DNA of 64,000 nucleotides from Bog-159 sp035602155. GTDB lineage: Bacteria; Acidobacteriota; Terriglobia; Bryobacterales; Bryobacteraceae. Of the stretch, positions 52,394 to 61,186 are shown one piece after another. Every line of letters starts with the position of its first letter. The first letter of the stretch is position 1. The stretch spans positions 1 through 64,000 of the forward strand of contig DATNMW010000096.1 of NCBI GenBank assembly GCA_035602155.1. The letters are read 5' to 3'. Below the pieces are notes generated by a model that had not been told where the DNA came from, did not search any database, and worked only from the letters and a program-made list of their open reading frames with translations. The position numbers and the translations under genes were made by a program.

Positions 52394-52696
52394 TCACGGC
52401 TGGAGTCGATGGTGTGTGAGGTCGCCCCATAGTCTGACTACCTGGCCCCACACACCGATTGCCTGCAGCACTCCGACGCAGGTTGCGATTACAACCACGA
52501 TGTTTAGGATCGCCTTGATGCTTCCCGCCATCGGGACATAAGTGTTTATAAGCCACAAACCGATTCCCACGACGACCAGCGCCAGTACGATATTCAGAAT
52601 GATCCGTGCATTCCTCGGAGCCGTTACGTAACGGTTAACGATCCATCCAACGATTCCCACAGCGATCAGCGCCACGACGACGTAGACTAACGGCAT
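52394..52696 (-). CDS. Thivi_2564-type small membrane protein with internal duplication
   Basis: 100 residues from ATG 52696, which has GAGGTG 8 nt upstream. Three hydrophobic helices are visible. The unit around VGIVGWIVNRYVTAPRNARI repeats as VGIGLWLINTYVPMAGSIKA, so the protein contains a tandem duplication of a helix-NxYV-loop-ILN module. The function is unknown; related proteins are common one-module membrane proteins. It is divergent from acnA. Confidence 0.7.
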   Translation of the reverse strand: MPLVYVVVALIAVGIVGWIVNRYVTAPRNARIILNIVLALVVVGIGLWLINTYVPMAGSIKAILNIVVVIATCVGVLQAIGVWGQVVRLWGDLTHHRLQP

Positions 52697-52828
52697 TGTC
52701 TTGCACCTCGAAAAACAAAGAGCAATTGTGATGCCAACGCCTGCAATGGTACCAATTGCCGGGCGTTTTCGAGCCGATCGCTGCAGCCAATCCGCTGGCC
52801 GCGCGCGGGGTCCGCGAGGCGATCCCGG

Positions 52829-52834
52829 TATAAT
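52829..52834 (+). promoter_or_regulatory. -10 box of acnA, leaderless
   Basis: TATAAT, then five bases (TAAGC), then ATG 52840. No ribosome site is present. Confidence 0.55.
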
Positions 52835-52839
52835 TAAGC

Positions 52840-55527
52840 ATGCCCACCAATTCATTCGGAGCCGCTTCCAACCTGCGCACTGGCAACGCCGATTACCGCA
52901 TCCTTCGCCTGCGTACCCTGGAAGAACAAGGCGTCGGCAATGTCGGACACCTGCCGTTCGCCACCAAGATTCTGCTGGAGAACCTGCTCCGCCAGGAGGA
53001 TGGCCGCCGCGTCACTGCCGCCGATATCGAGTATGTCGCGCACGGCGCGAGTGCGTCCGCGGCGGCCAAGGAAATCAGCTTCATGCCCGCGCGCGTACTT
53101 TTGCAGGATTTCACGGGCGTGCCCTGCGTGGTGGATCTCGCCGCTATGCGCGACGCGCTGGCCGCCATGGGCGCGGACCCCAAGCGCGCCAATCCGCTGC
53201 TGCCCGCCGACCTGGTGATCGACCATTCCGTCCAGGTGGATAGCTACGGCGGCGCGGACTCATTCGGGATCAACGCGCTGCTCGAATTCCAGCGCAACCG
53301 CGAGCGCTACATTCTCTTGCGCTGGGGCCAGACCGCCTTTCAGAATTTCCGCGTGGTGCCGCCGGATACGGGCATTGTGCATCAGGTCAATCTCGAATAC
53401 CTGGCCTCGGTCGTGTTTCGCCTCCACACCGTGCATGGTTGGGAAGCGTATCCCGATACGCTGGTCGGCACGGATTCCCACACCACCATGGTGAACGGCC
53501 TGGGTGTGCTCGGTTGGGGTGTAGGCGGCATCGAGGCGGAGGCTTGCATGCTCGGCCAGCCGGTCTCCATGCTCCTGCCGCCGGTGGTTGGCTTCAAGCT
53601 GCATGGCCGCATGCACGAAGGCGCGACCGCCACCGACCTGGTCCTGACCATCACCCAAATCTTGCGCAAGAAAGGCGTAGTGGGCAAGATCGTCGAGTTC
53701 TACGGCCAGGGCCTCAGCGCCCTGAGCCTGGCGGACCGCGCCACGGTGGGCAACATGGCGCCCGAATACGGCGCGACGGCCGGCTTCTTCCCGGTCGACG
53801 GGGAAACGCTCGCATACCTGCGCTTCACCAATCGCGATGCCGGCCTCATCGAACTTGTGGAAGCCTACACCAAGGAGCAGGGCCTGTTCCGCACCGACGG
53901 CACGCCCGATCCGGTGTATGCCGAAACAGTGGATCTGGACCTGGCCTCGGTTACGCCATCGATGGCCGGTCCGAAGCGTCCGCAGGATCGCGTCGATCTG
54001 CCCGACGTGAAGAAAAATTTCGAGACGGCCTTCGGCGGCGCACACAAGCCGGTAACTATCTCCATGAATGGAGGCGGCGGCAAGTCGACCATCGATAACG
54101 GCTCGGTGGTGATTGCGGCGATCACGAGTTGCACCAACACCTCGAACCCTTCCGTGATGCTCGCCGCCGGACTGCTTGCCAAGAAAGCCGTCGAGCGCGG
54201 GCTCAAGCCCAAGCCGTGGGTGAAGACCAGCCTCGCGCCCGGCTCCAAAGTAGTTTCGGATTATTACCGCGAGGCGGGTTTGACGCCTTACCTCGAAGCG
54301 CTCAACTTCCACCTGGTCGGTTACGGCTGCACCACCTGCATTGGCAACAGCGGGCCCCTTCCCGAGCCGGTGGCTGAAGCCGTGCAGCGCGAGAACCTGA
54401 CGGTGGCTGCGGTGCTCAGCGGCAACCGCAATTTCGAGGGCCGCATCAATGCGCTGGTGAAGGCGAATTACCTGGCGTCGCCGCCGCTGGTGGTGGCGTA
54501 TGCGCTGGCCGGACGCATCGATATCGATCTGACTACTGAGCCGCTGGGCGAAGATTCCGCGGGCGCGCCGGTATATTTGCGCGACATCTGGCCCACCGAC
54601 GAAGAGGTCCGCACCACTGTGCGCGCGTCCATCCGTCAGGACATGTTCCAACACGAATACGAGAAGGCCTTCGAGGGCGATACCAACTGGAAGACCATGA
54701 AGGTGCCCAGCGGCGACATCTATGTATGGGACCCCAAGTCTACCTACATCAAACGTCCGCCTTATTTCGACCATATGGCGGATCCCGAGACCTCCGTTCA
54801 GGATTTACGCGCCATGCGCGCGCTGGCGCTGCTGGGCGATTCCATCACGACCGATCACATTTCCCCTGCGGGTTCCATCGGCAAGGATACGCCGGCGGGC
54901 CGATATCTGATCGAGCAGGGCGTGCAGCCGAATGATTTCAACTCCTACGGCGCGCGGCGCGGTAACCACGAGGTGATGGTGCGCGGCACGCTGGCCAACG
55001 TGCGGTTGCGCAACCAGCTCGCGCCGGGCACCGAAGGCGGCTGGACCCGGCATTTGCCGGATGGCGAGCAGATGTTCATCTACGACGCGTCCATCAAGTA
55101 CCAGCGGGAAGGCGTGCCGCTGCTGATCGTAGCGGGCAAGGAGTACGGCTCCGGTTCGTCGCGCGATTGGGCGGCCAAAGGCGTGCTGTTGCTCGGCGTG
55201 AAGGCTGTAATCGCGGAGAGCTTCGAGCGCATCCATCGCACGAATCTGGTAGGCATGGGGGTGCTGCCGCTGCAATTCATGTATGCCGAGAATGCAGCCA
55301 GCCTGAAGCTGACCGGCCGTGAGCGGTTCAGCGTGGAAGGCGTGCAGGAAGCGTTGCGCGGTACGGAACGCCGCGCCCGCGTGCGCGCGGTGGACGACGA
55401 CGGCGGCCAGAAGACCTTCGACGTGCTGGTGCGCGTGGATACGCCGCAGGAAGTTGAATATTACCGGTACGGCGGCATCCTGCCCTACGTGTTGCGCCAG
55501 ATCGCCGAGGCTCCGGTGGCTGTCTAG
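52840..55527 (+). CDS. acnA: Aconitate hydratase A
   Basis: 895 residues, the usual AcnA length. Interconverts citrate and isocitrate in the TCA cycle. The [4Fe-4S] ligands are Cys431 (SCTNTSNPSV), Cys497 and Cys500 (GCTTCIGNSGPL). TDSHTTMVNGLGVLGWGVGG and the C-terminal swivelling domain motif YGSGSSRDWAAKG are intact. The gene begins 5 nt after a TATAAT box. It stands alone; the next gene starts 227 bp downstream and I see nothing recognisable in between. Confidence 0.97.
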   Translation: MPTNSFGAASNLRTGNADYRILRLRTLEEQGVGNVGHLPFATKILLENLLRQEDGRRVTAADIEYVAHGASASAAAKEISFMPARVLLQDFTGVPCVVDLAAMRDALAAMGADPKRANPLLPADLVIDHSVQVDSYGGADSFGINALLEFQRNRERYILLRWGQTAFQNFRVVPPDTGIVHQVNLEYLASVVFRLHTVHGWEAYPDTLVGTDSHTTMVNGLGVLGWGVGGIEAEACMLGQPVSMLLPPVVGFKLHGRMHEGATATDLVLTITQILRKKGVVGKIVEFYGQGLSALSLADRATVGNMAPEYGATAGFFPVDGETLAYLRFTNRDAGLIELVEAYTKEQGLFRTDGTPDPVYAETVDLDLASVTPSMAGPKRPQDRVDLPDVKKNFETAFGGAHKPVTISMNGGGGKSTIDNGSVVIAAITSCTNTSNPSVMLAAGLLAKKAVERGLKPKPWVKTSLAPGSKVVSDYYREAGLTPYLEALNFHLVGYGCTTCIGNSGPLPEPVAEAVQRENLTVAAVLSGNRNFEGRINALVKANYLASPPLVVAYALAGRIDIDLTTEPLGEDSAGAPVYLRDIWPTDEEVRTTVRASIRQDMFQHEYEKAFEGDTNWKTMKVPSGDIYVWDPKSTYIKRPPYFDHMADPETSVQDLRAMRALALLGDSITTDHISPAGSIGKDTPAGRYLIEQGVQPNDFNSYGARRGNHEVMVRGTLANVRLRNQLAPGTEGGWTRHLPDGEQMFIYDASIKYQREGVPLLIVAGKEYGSGSSRDWAAKGVLLLGVKAVIAESFERIHRTNLVGMGVLPLQFMYAENAASLKLTGRERFSVEGVQEALRGTERRARVRAVDDDGGQKTFDVLVRVDTPQEVEYYRYGGILPYVLRQIAEAPVAV

Positions 55528-55754
55528 TGCCGGGCGTTTCCGGACGCGCTGCATTGCCCTGCTGCGCCGCCGCACGCGCGATTTACATCATGTAGGAAAC
55601 GCCGGTAGTCGACCTCCTGTAATTGCCGTTTCGAAGACCGTACCACCGAACACGCACGCAGCGCGGCGGACCATGTTGCAAGCGCCCCCTAAAGCAGGTA
55701 CGATTGAGTGTCCCGCCCTGTTCGAGTTTCGAGACCAAACATTAGTACATTTTT

Positions 55755-56132
55755 ATGCCGCAGCAACACAAGAAGGTTCTTGCCGTCGTAAGCGATCTTT
55801 TCTTTTCGGTCAAAATCACCGACGCCGCCAAACGCGCCGGCATGGCGATGGAACTGGTCAAGGACCCGCACGAGCTCATGATCAAAGCGAAATCCAAACC
55901 GAGCGTGATCATCTTCGATCTGAATTTCGAGGACGCCCAACCGCTGGAATTAATCGCCAAGCTGAAGGGCAGCGTGGAGTTCAAGGGCATCAGTCTGATC
56001 GGATATCTGTCGCACGTGCAGGGAGATCTGAAGCAGGCCGCGCAGGAGGCGGGTTGCGACATGGTGATGGCGAAGTCGGCGTTCTCGCAGAATTTGCAGC
56101 AGATTTTGAAGCGCCACTCCGGCGTCATCTGA
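55755..56132 (+). CDS. CheY-like receiver-domain protein
   Basis: 125 residues. The fold follows a receiver: VLAVVSDLFFSVKI, VIIFDLNFEDAQPLE with the probable phospho-acceptor Asp, ISLIGYLSHV and DMVMAKSAFSQ with the Lys. The usual Asp-Asp pair in the first strand is reduced to one Asp (VSD), so phosphorylation may be weak or lost. No output domain. This resembles the short pseudo-receivers common in Acidobacteriota. Confidence 0.7.
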   Translation: MPQQHKKVLAVVSDLFFSVKITDAAKRAGMAMELVKDPHELMIKAKSKPSVIIFDLNFEDAQPLELIAKLKGSVEFKGISLIGYLSHVQGDLKQAAQEAGCDMVMAKSAFSQNLQQILKRHSGVI

Positions 56133-56176
56133 ATCTTGTCGCATCTCGGTCAAAATCACAGGTAAGATGGAGGGTG

Positions 56177-56398
56177 ATGAAGGCTGAAGAGTACTGTGAG
56201 CGCCAAGTGGATGTGGAACCCTGGCACGTCAGACTGACCTCGTATAAGCTCGGCGAGGTCTATCACTGCAAGGCCGACAACGTTTCCCCGGGCGCCGCTT
56301 TGGCGCGCACCACCGGCGCCACGCGCGAGGAAGCCGAACAGAAGGCCCTGGATCGCGCGCGGGAATTGCTCTCGCGCACGCGCCGCCACGGCGTCTAA
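56177..56398 (+). CDS. Small conserved protein of unknown function
   Basis: 73 residues. ATG 56177 has GGAGGGTG directly upstream. AEEYCERQVDVEPWHVRLTS, YHCKADNVSPGAALAR and ATREEAEQKALDRARELLSR show a beta start and a helical end, similar to small DUF1508/HicB-like folds (weak). It ends 9 bp before the RNB ribonuclease gene and is probably cotranscribed. Confidence 0.6.
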   Translation: MKAEEYCERQVDVEPWHVRLTSYKLGEVYHCKADNVSPGAALARTTGATREEAEQKALDRARELLSRTRRHGV

Positions 56399-56407
56399 TC
56401 CCTATTC

Positions 56408-57880
56408 ATGCCCAACCCACCGGTTACCCGTTACGACCTGCCGGCGCTGGCCCGCCAGGAGATGATCGAGCACGGCTTCGCTCCCGACTTTTCGCCGGAA
56501 GTGGCGCGCCAGGTGGCGGCCCTGCGCGCGCATGCCTCGCCGCCGGATTCGAGCGGCACGATGCGCGATCTGCGCGGCCTGCTTTGGTCGTCGATCGACA
56601 ACGACACGTCGCGCGATCTGGATCAGATCGAAGTCGCCGAGCGCCTGGCCAACGGCAACATTCGCATCCGCATCGGCATCGCGGACGTGGATACCGACGT
56701 ACCCAAGGGATCGCCGATCGATGCGCATGCCGCCGCGAATTGCACCACCGTATACACCGGCGTGAAAAACTTTCCCATGCTGCCGGACGATCTGTCCACG
56801 GATCTCACGTCGCTGAACGAACATGCCGACCGGCTGTCCGTGGTGGTGGAACTGACAGTGGCGGCGGACGGCTCCGTGCAGGATGGCACGGCCTACCGCG
56901 CGATCGCGCGCAACGCCGCGCAGTTGGCCTACAGTTCCGTCGGCCCGTGGCTGGAAGGGAAGGCCGATCCCCCCGCCAAGTTGGCGGCGTCCGAGGATCT
57001 GCAGGCGCAGCTCCGTTTGCAGGACGAAGCCGCGCAGAAGCTGCGCGCGCAACGCCACCGCCTGGGTGCGCTCGACCTGGACCGCAGCGAAACGGAGCCG
57101 ATCCTTTCCGACGGCCGCGTGACCGGGATCAAACCGCGCTTTCGCAATCGGGCTTCGGAGCTGATCGAGGATTTCATGGTGGCGGCGAACGGCGTGATCG
57201 CGCGGATGCTGCGGGACCACCACATCGCATCCCTCCGCCGCGTGGTGAAGATTCCCGAGCGCTGGGACCGCATCGTGGAACTGGCGGCGCGTACGGGCGA
57301 TATCCTGCCCGGCGATCCGGATTCGGGCGCGCTAAACATATACCTGACAAAGCGGCGGAACGAAGACCCCGTGCATTACTCCGATCTGTCACTGGCGGTG
57401 GTGAAGCTGATGGGGCCGGGCGAGTATGTGCTGGAGCGTCCCGGTGAGGCCGCGGTCGGGCACTTCGCGCTGGCCGTTCACGATTACACCCACTCGACGG
57501 CGCCCAACCGGCGCTTCGCCGATCTGGTGTCGCAGCGCCTGGTAAAAGCGGTGCTCGCCAAGCAACCTTCGCCCTACGGGGACGCCGAGTTGGATGGCGT
57601 GGCCCGCAATTGCACGCTGCGGGAAGACGCCGAGCGCAAGGTCGCACGCGCCATGAATAAACGCATCGCCGCGGTCGCGATGCACGGCCGTATCGGCGAA
57701 ATCTTCCCGGCAGTGGTCACCGGAGTTACGCCGAAGGGCACGTTCGTGCGGGCCTTGTCGCCGCCGGTGGAAGGACGGCTGATGCGCGGCGAGCATGGCT
57801 TGGACGTGGGCGACCAGATTAGAGTGAAGCTGTTGAACACAGACCCGGCGCGCGGGTTCATCGATTTTGGCAGGTTATAA
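56408..57880 (+). CDS. RNB-domain ribonuclease (RNase II/R family), short form
   Basis: 490 residues. The RNB active-site signature is SSIDNDTSRDLDQIEVAE with clustered Asp at residues 63-72; DDLSTDLTSLNEHADRLSV and HDYTHSTAPNRRFADLVSQR are the other conserved blocks. A compact S1-like beta region ends the protein (IGEIFPAVVTGVTPKGTFV). It degrades RNA 3' to 5'. The N-terminal cold-shock domains of RNase R are absent, giving about 60% of the usual length. The 3' 600 bp is duplicated as a decayed copy at 59489-60094. Confidence 0.88.
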   Translation: MPNPPVTRYDLPALARQEMIEHGFAPDFSPEVARQVAALRAHASPPDSSGTMRDLRGLLWSSIDNDTSRDLDQIEVAERLANGNIRIRIGIADVDTDVPKGSPIDAHAAANCTTVYTGVKNFPMLPDDLSTDLTSLNEHADRLSVVVELTVAADGSVQDGTAYRAIARNAAQLAYSSVGPWLEGKADPPAKLAASEDLQAQLRLQDEAAQKLRAQRHRLGALDLDRSETEPILSDGRVTGIKPRFRNRASELIEDFMVAANGVIARMLRDHHIASLRRVVKIPERWDRIVELAARTGDILPGDPDSGALNIYLTKRRNEDPVHYSDLSLAVVKLMGPGEYVLERPGEAAVGHFALAVHDYTHSTAPNRRFADLVSQRLVKAVLAKQPSPYGDAELDGVARNCTLREDAERKVARAMNKRIAAVAMHGRIGEIFPAVVTGVTPKGTFVRALSPPVEGRLMRGEHGLDVGDQIRVKLLNTDPARGFIDFGRL

Positions 57881-58059
57881 AGAGGGCAACTGAGCCGTGC
57901 CGACGCTCGGTCAACTGCCTTCTAAGCAGCGGGTCGCCGGTTCTACCCCAAACCTGCCTGTAGACGATTTGTAGCTGTAGATTTCCTCCAAGTTCAACAA
58001 GCCGCCTGACCTGGACCTGCAATCCCCCCATCAGCCGTCGGATCCACGACTCTGGATCC
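57881..58059. other. Left edge of the second island, no gene recognised
   Basis: I find no supported coding region. GGATCCACGACTCTGGATCC (58030-58049) has short inverted GGATCC ends. The cyclase remnant begins immediately after. Confidence 0.3.
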
Positions 58060-58501
58060 ACTTGACACCCTGCTGTCAGAGTTTTTTGGGCGACACAAAG
58101 AATACCCATGCAGCCGAAGCCGCGCTGAAGATTGACTACTCTCTTAAGAACGTCTTGATTCCACCGATTAAAAGTGTATACAAGCAGCAGTGTGATGATG
58201 GCCTGGTCCTGCAACAAACGGTCGGCATCGATGTGAGCTCAGCGATGGCCGTTCGCAGCGTCATCCGCAACAATAATGATCTGGTCTGGGTGGGAAGAGC
58301 ACCGAATATTGCCGCGAAGTTGAGCGCCAATTCGAGATACTTACACGATACATAACGAAGACAGTCTACGATCGGCTGAACGAATCAAGCAGATACGGGG
58401 GCGATCCACGACGTGTTATGTCGGAAGCCTGCACCTGGAACACCGGTGCTGAATTCGGCGTTCGCGATCTATATCGTACTGGTTGGTGGTTGAAACCATA
58501 G
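58060..58501 (+). pseudogene. Class III nucleotidyl cyclase remnant resembling Pycsar cyclases
   Basis: Frame one reads FLGDTKNTHAAEAALKIDYS, VLQQTVGIDVSSAMAVRSVI and NNNDLVWVGRAPNIAAKLSA. After a frameshift near 58325 it continues YITKTVYDRLNESSRYGGDP and VRDLYRTGWWLKP-stop. GxxKNTxAAxxALKI, VVGID(T/V)S and NDLVWVGRAxNxAAKL are typical of the cyclase branch to which the phage-defence enzyme PycC belongs (cCMP/cUMP synthesis). The N-terminus with the first metal-binding Asp is missing, and no PycTM/PycTIR effector is visible. Family branch is judged by eye. Confidence 0.6.
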
Positions 58502-58613
58502 TTCCTGCTGCGGTGTCATCCTTGGAAACTAGACGGTCGATCGACATAGTTACATTTCGTACTGGCCTGCTGCTGTCTCGAAAATGAAAGGCGGGAGTGG
58601 CCGCTGGTCTGGC

Positions 58614-58641
58614 TTGACAAGGCAAGCCCGCTTGTTATGAT
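58614..58641 (+). promoter_or_regulatory. Sigma-70-type promoter of the AbrB/RelE module
   Basis: TTGACA (58614-58619), 16 bp, TATGAT (58636-58641). The start codon of the antitoxin remnant is 55 bp downstream. Confidence 0.6.
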
Positions 58642-58651
58642 AGGCAGAGAA

Positions 58652-58674
58652 GTCTGGAATTCGGACTTCCGGAC
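58652..58674. promoter_or_regulatory. Palindromic operator of the AbrB/RelE module
   Basis: GTCTGGAA-ttcggac-TTCCGGAC, an 8-bp inverted repeat with one mismatch, lies just downstream of the -10 box, where type II antitoxins usually autoregulate. Confidence 0.5.
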
Positions 58675-58695
58675 CATTAACCACACCAGTTCGTT

Positions 58696-59036
58696 ATGAA
58701 CACAACCGCCAAAATCCAGCACAAGGGCCAGGTGACCATCCCCACCGGCATCATTCGCCAGGCCGCCTGTCCAAAGGCGACTTGGTGAAATTTGATTTCC
58801 AGCGCGGCAAGATCGTTATCACGCCGAAGATCGTCATCGACCGCTCCACCTTCCCTACCGCCGATGACGACTACACACCCGAGCGGCGCAAGATCAATGA
58901 TGCCCGCCTCAAAGAAGCCCGCAAAGGCCCCTACTACGGCCCCTTTGACACCGCCGCGGAGATGATCAGCCACATGAAAGGCCAGCTCAAGAAGAGAGCT
59001 GTTGCCAGGAAAACTAAATCCGTCCGCGCTCGATGA
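58696..59036 (+). pseudogene. SpoVT/AbrB-type antitoxin with one frameshift
   Basis: ATG 58696 gives MNTTAKIQHKGQVTIPTGII, the swapped-hairpin AbrB start. One G is missing near 58772; restoring it reads GDLVKFDFQRGKIVITPKIV, then YYGPFDTAAEMISHMK and a basic tail to TGA 59034-59036. Its last base overlaps the toxin start (ATGA). A shorter product from GTG 58782 would lack the DNA-binding strands. Confidence 0.75.
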
Positions 59037-59279
59037 AGATCACTTACAGCAAGAAAGCACTGGAGGCCATCGACGACGCTCCACCGGCAGTCAAGAAAGC
59101 CTTTTTCAAGCAGAGCCGCCTTTCTAGCCAATGACCTTCACCACCGCTCCTTGCGGGCCAAGAAGTACGACGAATCTCAAGATCTCTGGCAGGCCCGCGT
59201 CAACAAGGATTGGCGCTTTTACTTTACCATCATCGATGACACCTACCAGATTGAATAGGTCATTCCGCATCCTAAATAG
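59033..59279 (+). pseudogene. RelE/ParE-type toxin with a frameshift and a nonsense codon
   Basis: ATG 59033 gives MKITYSKKALEAIDDAPPAV. An extra A near 59112 breaks the frame; corrected, it reads AAFLANDLHHRSLRAKKYDE, LWQARVNKDWRFYFTIIDDT, then an in-frame TAG at 59256-59258 where a strand (VIPHPK) should follow. This is the RelE-like mRNA interferase fold, inactivated twice. Confidence 0.75.
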
Positions 59280-59294
59280 CCACGGTCCGCCAAC

Positions 59295-59330
59295 AACAAC
59301 GTCGCCCAATTGGGGCGGCGTTGTTTGTTC
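59295..59330 (+). terminator. Probable terminator after the RelE remnant
   Basis: AACAACGTCGCC / GGCGGCGTTGTT forms a 12-bp stem with one G-U pair, followed by TGTTCTTG. An outer CCACGG/CCGTGG pair (59279-59284 / 59335-59340) extends it. Confidence 0.55.
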
Positions 59331-59488
59331 TTGTCCGTGGAAACCCAGACGATTCACCCCACTGAGCAGCTCGACTAGTTTTGGTTTCGGGCGAGAGCGA
59401 TCACGTCGCCATCCCAGGCATGAAACGCACCTTATCAAATCCAAACGTGAAACGCCATTCGGAAACCTCAGACGTGGCTTTCCGTGGT

Positions 59489-60094
59489 GGTGGAACTGGC
59501 CTCGCGTACGGGCGATAGCCTGCCCGGCGATCCGGATTCGGGCGCGCTCAACATATATCTGATGAAGCGGCGGACCGAAGACCCGTGCATTACTCCGATC
59601 TGTCGCTGGCGGTGGTGAAGCTGATGGGGCCGGGCGAGTATGTGCTGGAGCGCCCCGGGGAGGCCGCGGTCGGGCACTTCGTCCTGGCCGTTCACGATTA
59701 CACCCACTCGACGGCGCCCAACCGGCGCTTCGCCGATCTGGTGTCGCAGCGCCTGGCAAAAAGCGGTGCTCGCCAAGCAACCTTCGCCCTCCGGGGACGC
59801 CGAGTTGGATGGCGTGGCCCGCAATTGCACGTTGCGGGAGGACGCCGAGCGCAAGGTCGCGAGGGCTATGAACAAGCGGATCGCGGCCGTCGCCATGCAC
59901 AGCCGCATTGGCGAGGTCTTTCCGGAGGTGGTCACCGGGGTTACGCCGAAAGGCACGTTCGTGCGAGCCTTGTCGCCGCCCGTAGAAGGACGGCTGATGC
60001 GCGGCGAACATGGGTTGGACGTGGGCGACCAGATCCGCGTAAAGCTGTTGAATACCGACCCGCGCGCGGCTTCACCGACTTCGGCCGGTCGTAG
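59489..60094 (+). pseudogene. Decayed duplicate of the RNB ribonuclease 3' end
   Basis: About 91% identical by eye to 57283-57880, starting at GTGGAACTGGC and running to an equivalent stop. It has three indels: one C lost near 59583, one A gained in the run at 59758-59762, and one G lost near 60063. Several pieces are still legible (YSDLSLAVVKLMGPGEYVLE, HDYTHSTAPNRRFADLVSQR). It forms the right edge of the island. Confidence 0.9.
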
Positions 60095-60148
60095 GCCCCG
60101 ATTCCTGCCATGCCCGTCTCAAAATCACTCAGGAGAGAAAATTCCGTC

Positions 60149-60698
60149 ATGACTTATTACGGAGCAAAAGAGCTCGCGCGATCGTTCCGCGCGGTCCGCG
60201 ATAACACGATCGAAATTGCGAGGATATCCCGGAAGACAAGTACGGTTTCTCCGGCGGAGGGATGCCGCTCGGTGGCGGAGGCGCTGGTGCACATTGCCGT
60301 AATGACGCGCGTGCCGGAGCAGATCCATGCGGTCGAGCGCCTCAGCACGCTGGTTGGCTTCGATTTCTTCGGGGTCAGGGGCAAGCTGCAAGTGGAAGTG
60401 AAGGCGCCGCGCACAAAGGCGCAGATACTGGAACTGTTGCGCGCCGAGGGCGAGAAGTACGCCAGGGTCCTGGAAGGCGCCACCGAGGCCTTTTTGGGTG
60501 AGCAGCTCGAGTAGCCCGGAAGGGATGCAGCCGCGGGTGAAGTCGCGGCTCGAAATGCTGGTCGCGCCCAAGGAACACGAGATGCATCACCGCGGGCAGT
60601 TGATGGTGGTTGAGCGGATGCTCGGCATCACGCCGCACCTCACGCGGCAGATGGAAGCGCGCATCGCGGCGATGCAGGCGGTACAGGCGGCCCGGTAG
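60149..60698 (+). pseudogene. DinB-family protein interrupted by a frameshift
   Basis: ATG 60149 has AGGAG upstream and encodes YYGAKELARSFRAVRDNTIE and VAEALVHIAVMTRVPEQIHA up to FLGEQLE-stop at 60514. A +1 shift near 60512 restores the rest: EGMQPRVKSRLEMLVAPKEH, EMHHRGQLMVVERMLGITPH. Together they make a DinB four-helix bundle with His ligands (HIAV, HEMHHRGQ). The 5' part (121 residues) and 3' part (about 60 residues) are now separate frames. DinB-like proteins are thiol- or metal-dependent enzymes of mixed function. Confidence 0.78.
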
Positions 60699-60707
60699 AC
60701 ATCGGAA

Positions 60708-60744
60708 GACTGGCGGCGGTTGATACAACAATCCGCCGCCAGTC
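60708..60744 (+). terminator. Strong hairpin after the DinB gene
   Basis: GACTGGCGGCGG / CCGCCGCCAGTC is a perfect 12-bp stem with a 13-nt loop, 10 bp after the DinB stop. No U-tract follows. Confidence 0.6.
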
Positions 60745-61186
60745 GCATTATCAACAGCATGCCGGAGCCATTGGCTTCGATCATGGGGCCGATCCACGAT
60801 CTCCCGTTTGCGATTCAATGTCGTCATGCGACCTGCGACGCAGAGCCAGAGTCTTGGCGTTGTCGAGATTGAGAAACCGTCCCGGGCGGTACCGCAGTTC
60901 GATCCGCGGGCGGCGGATGCCGCATTTGTCTCGCGTGAGCGCTGGGTATCCCCTCGATCCGGAGGACAACGTACTTCGCGGCGAAGTTTAGTTCTGTCGC
61001 TAACCTCTTGCGCAAAAGGGAAGCGCCGCAACCTCCGCACATTAGCGCAGAACTTGCACCCCGCGGGCAGCGTTGTTCCACAACAACCATTTGCGCGGCC
61101 GAGGCCGGTAGTTCAACAGGCGTAGCCTGATCGAGATGCACTGATAAGGAGGCTCCTGGCGCCCAAATAAGCCAACGAGCGGGCAT
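60745..61186. other. 442 bp without a recognised gene
   Basis: Open frames exist on both strands (for example 60808-61125 plus, 60824-61186 minus) but show no motif, ribosome site or family resemblance. I treat the stretch as non-coding or as unrecognisable remnant. Confidence 0.4.

Noticed and set aside
53260..54774. Minus-strand ORF of 504 codons
   Set aside because: Shadow of acnA. No ribosome site or motif; the sense strand encodes all aconitase signatures.
57858..58217. Minus-strand ORF of 119 codons at the island edge
   Set aside because: It overlaps both the RNB stop and the cyclase remnant on the other strand and shows no motif. Its apparent VYTFNRWNQDV stretch is the complement of cyclase coding sequence.
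9035..60698. Explaining all frameshifts as general sequencing error
   Set aside because: Uninterrupted genes of 2.4-3.1 kb (ADOP permease, alaS, acnA, amylase, TonB receptor) lie among them. Lesions cluster in toxin-antitoxin genes, duplicates and small accessory genes. A local assembly fault at 9035-10142 remains possible and is noted as such.
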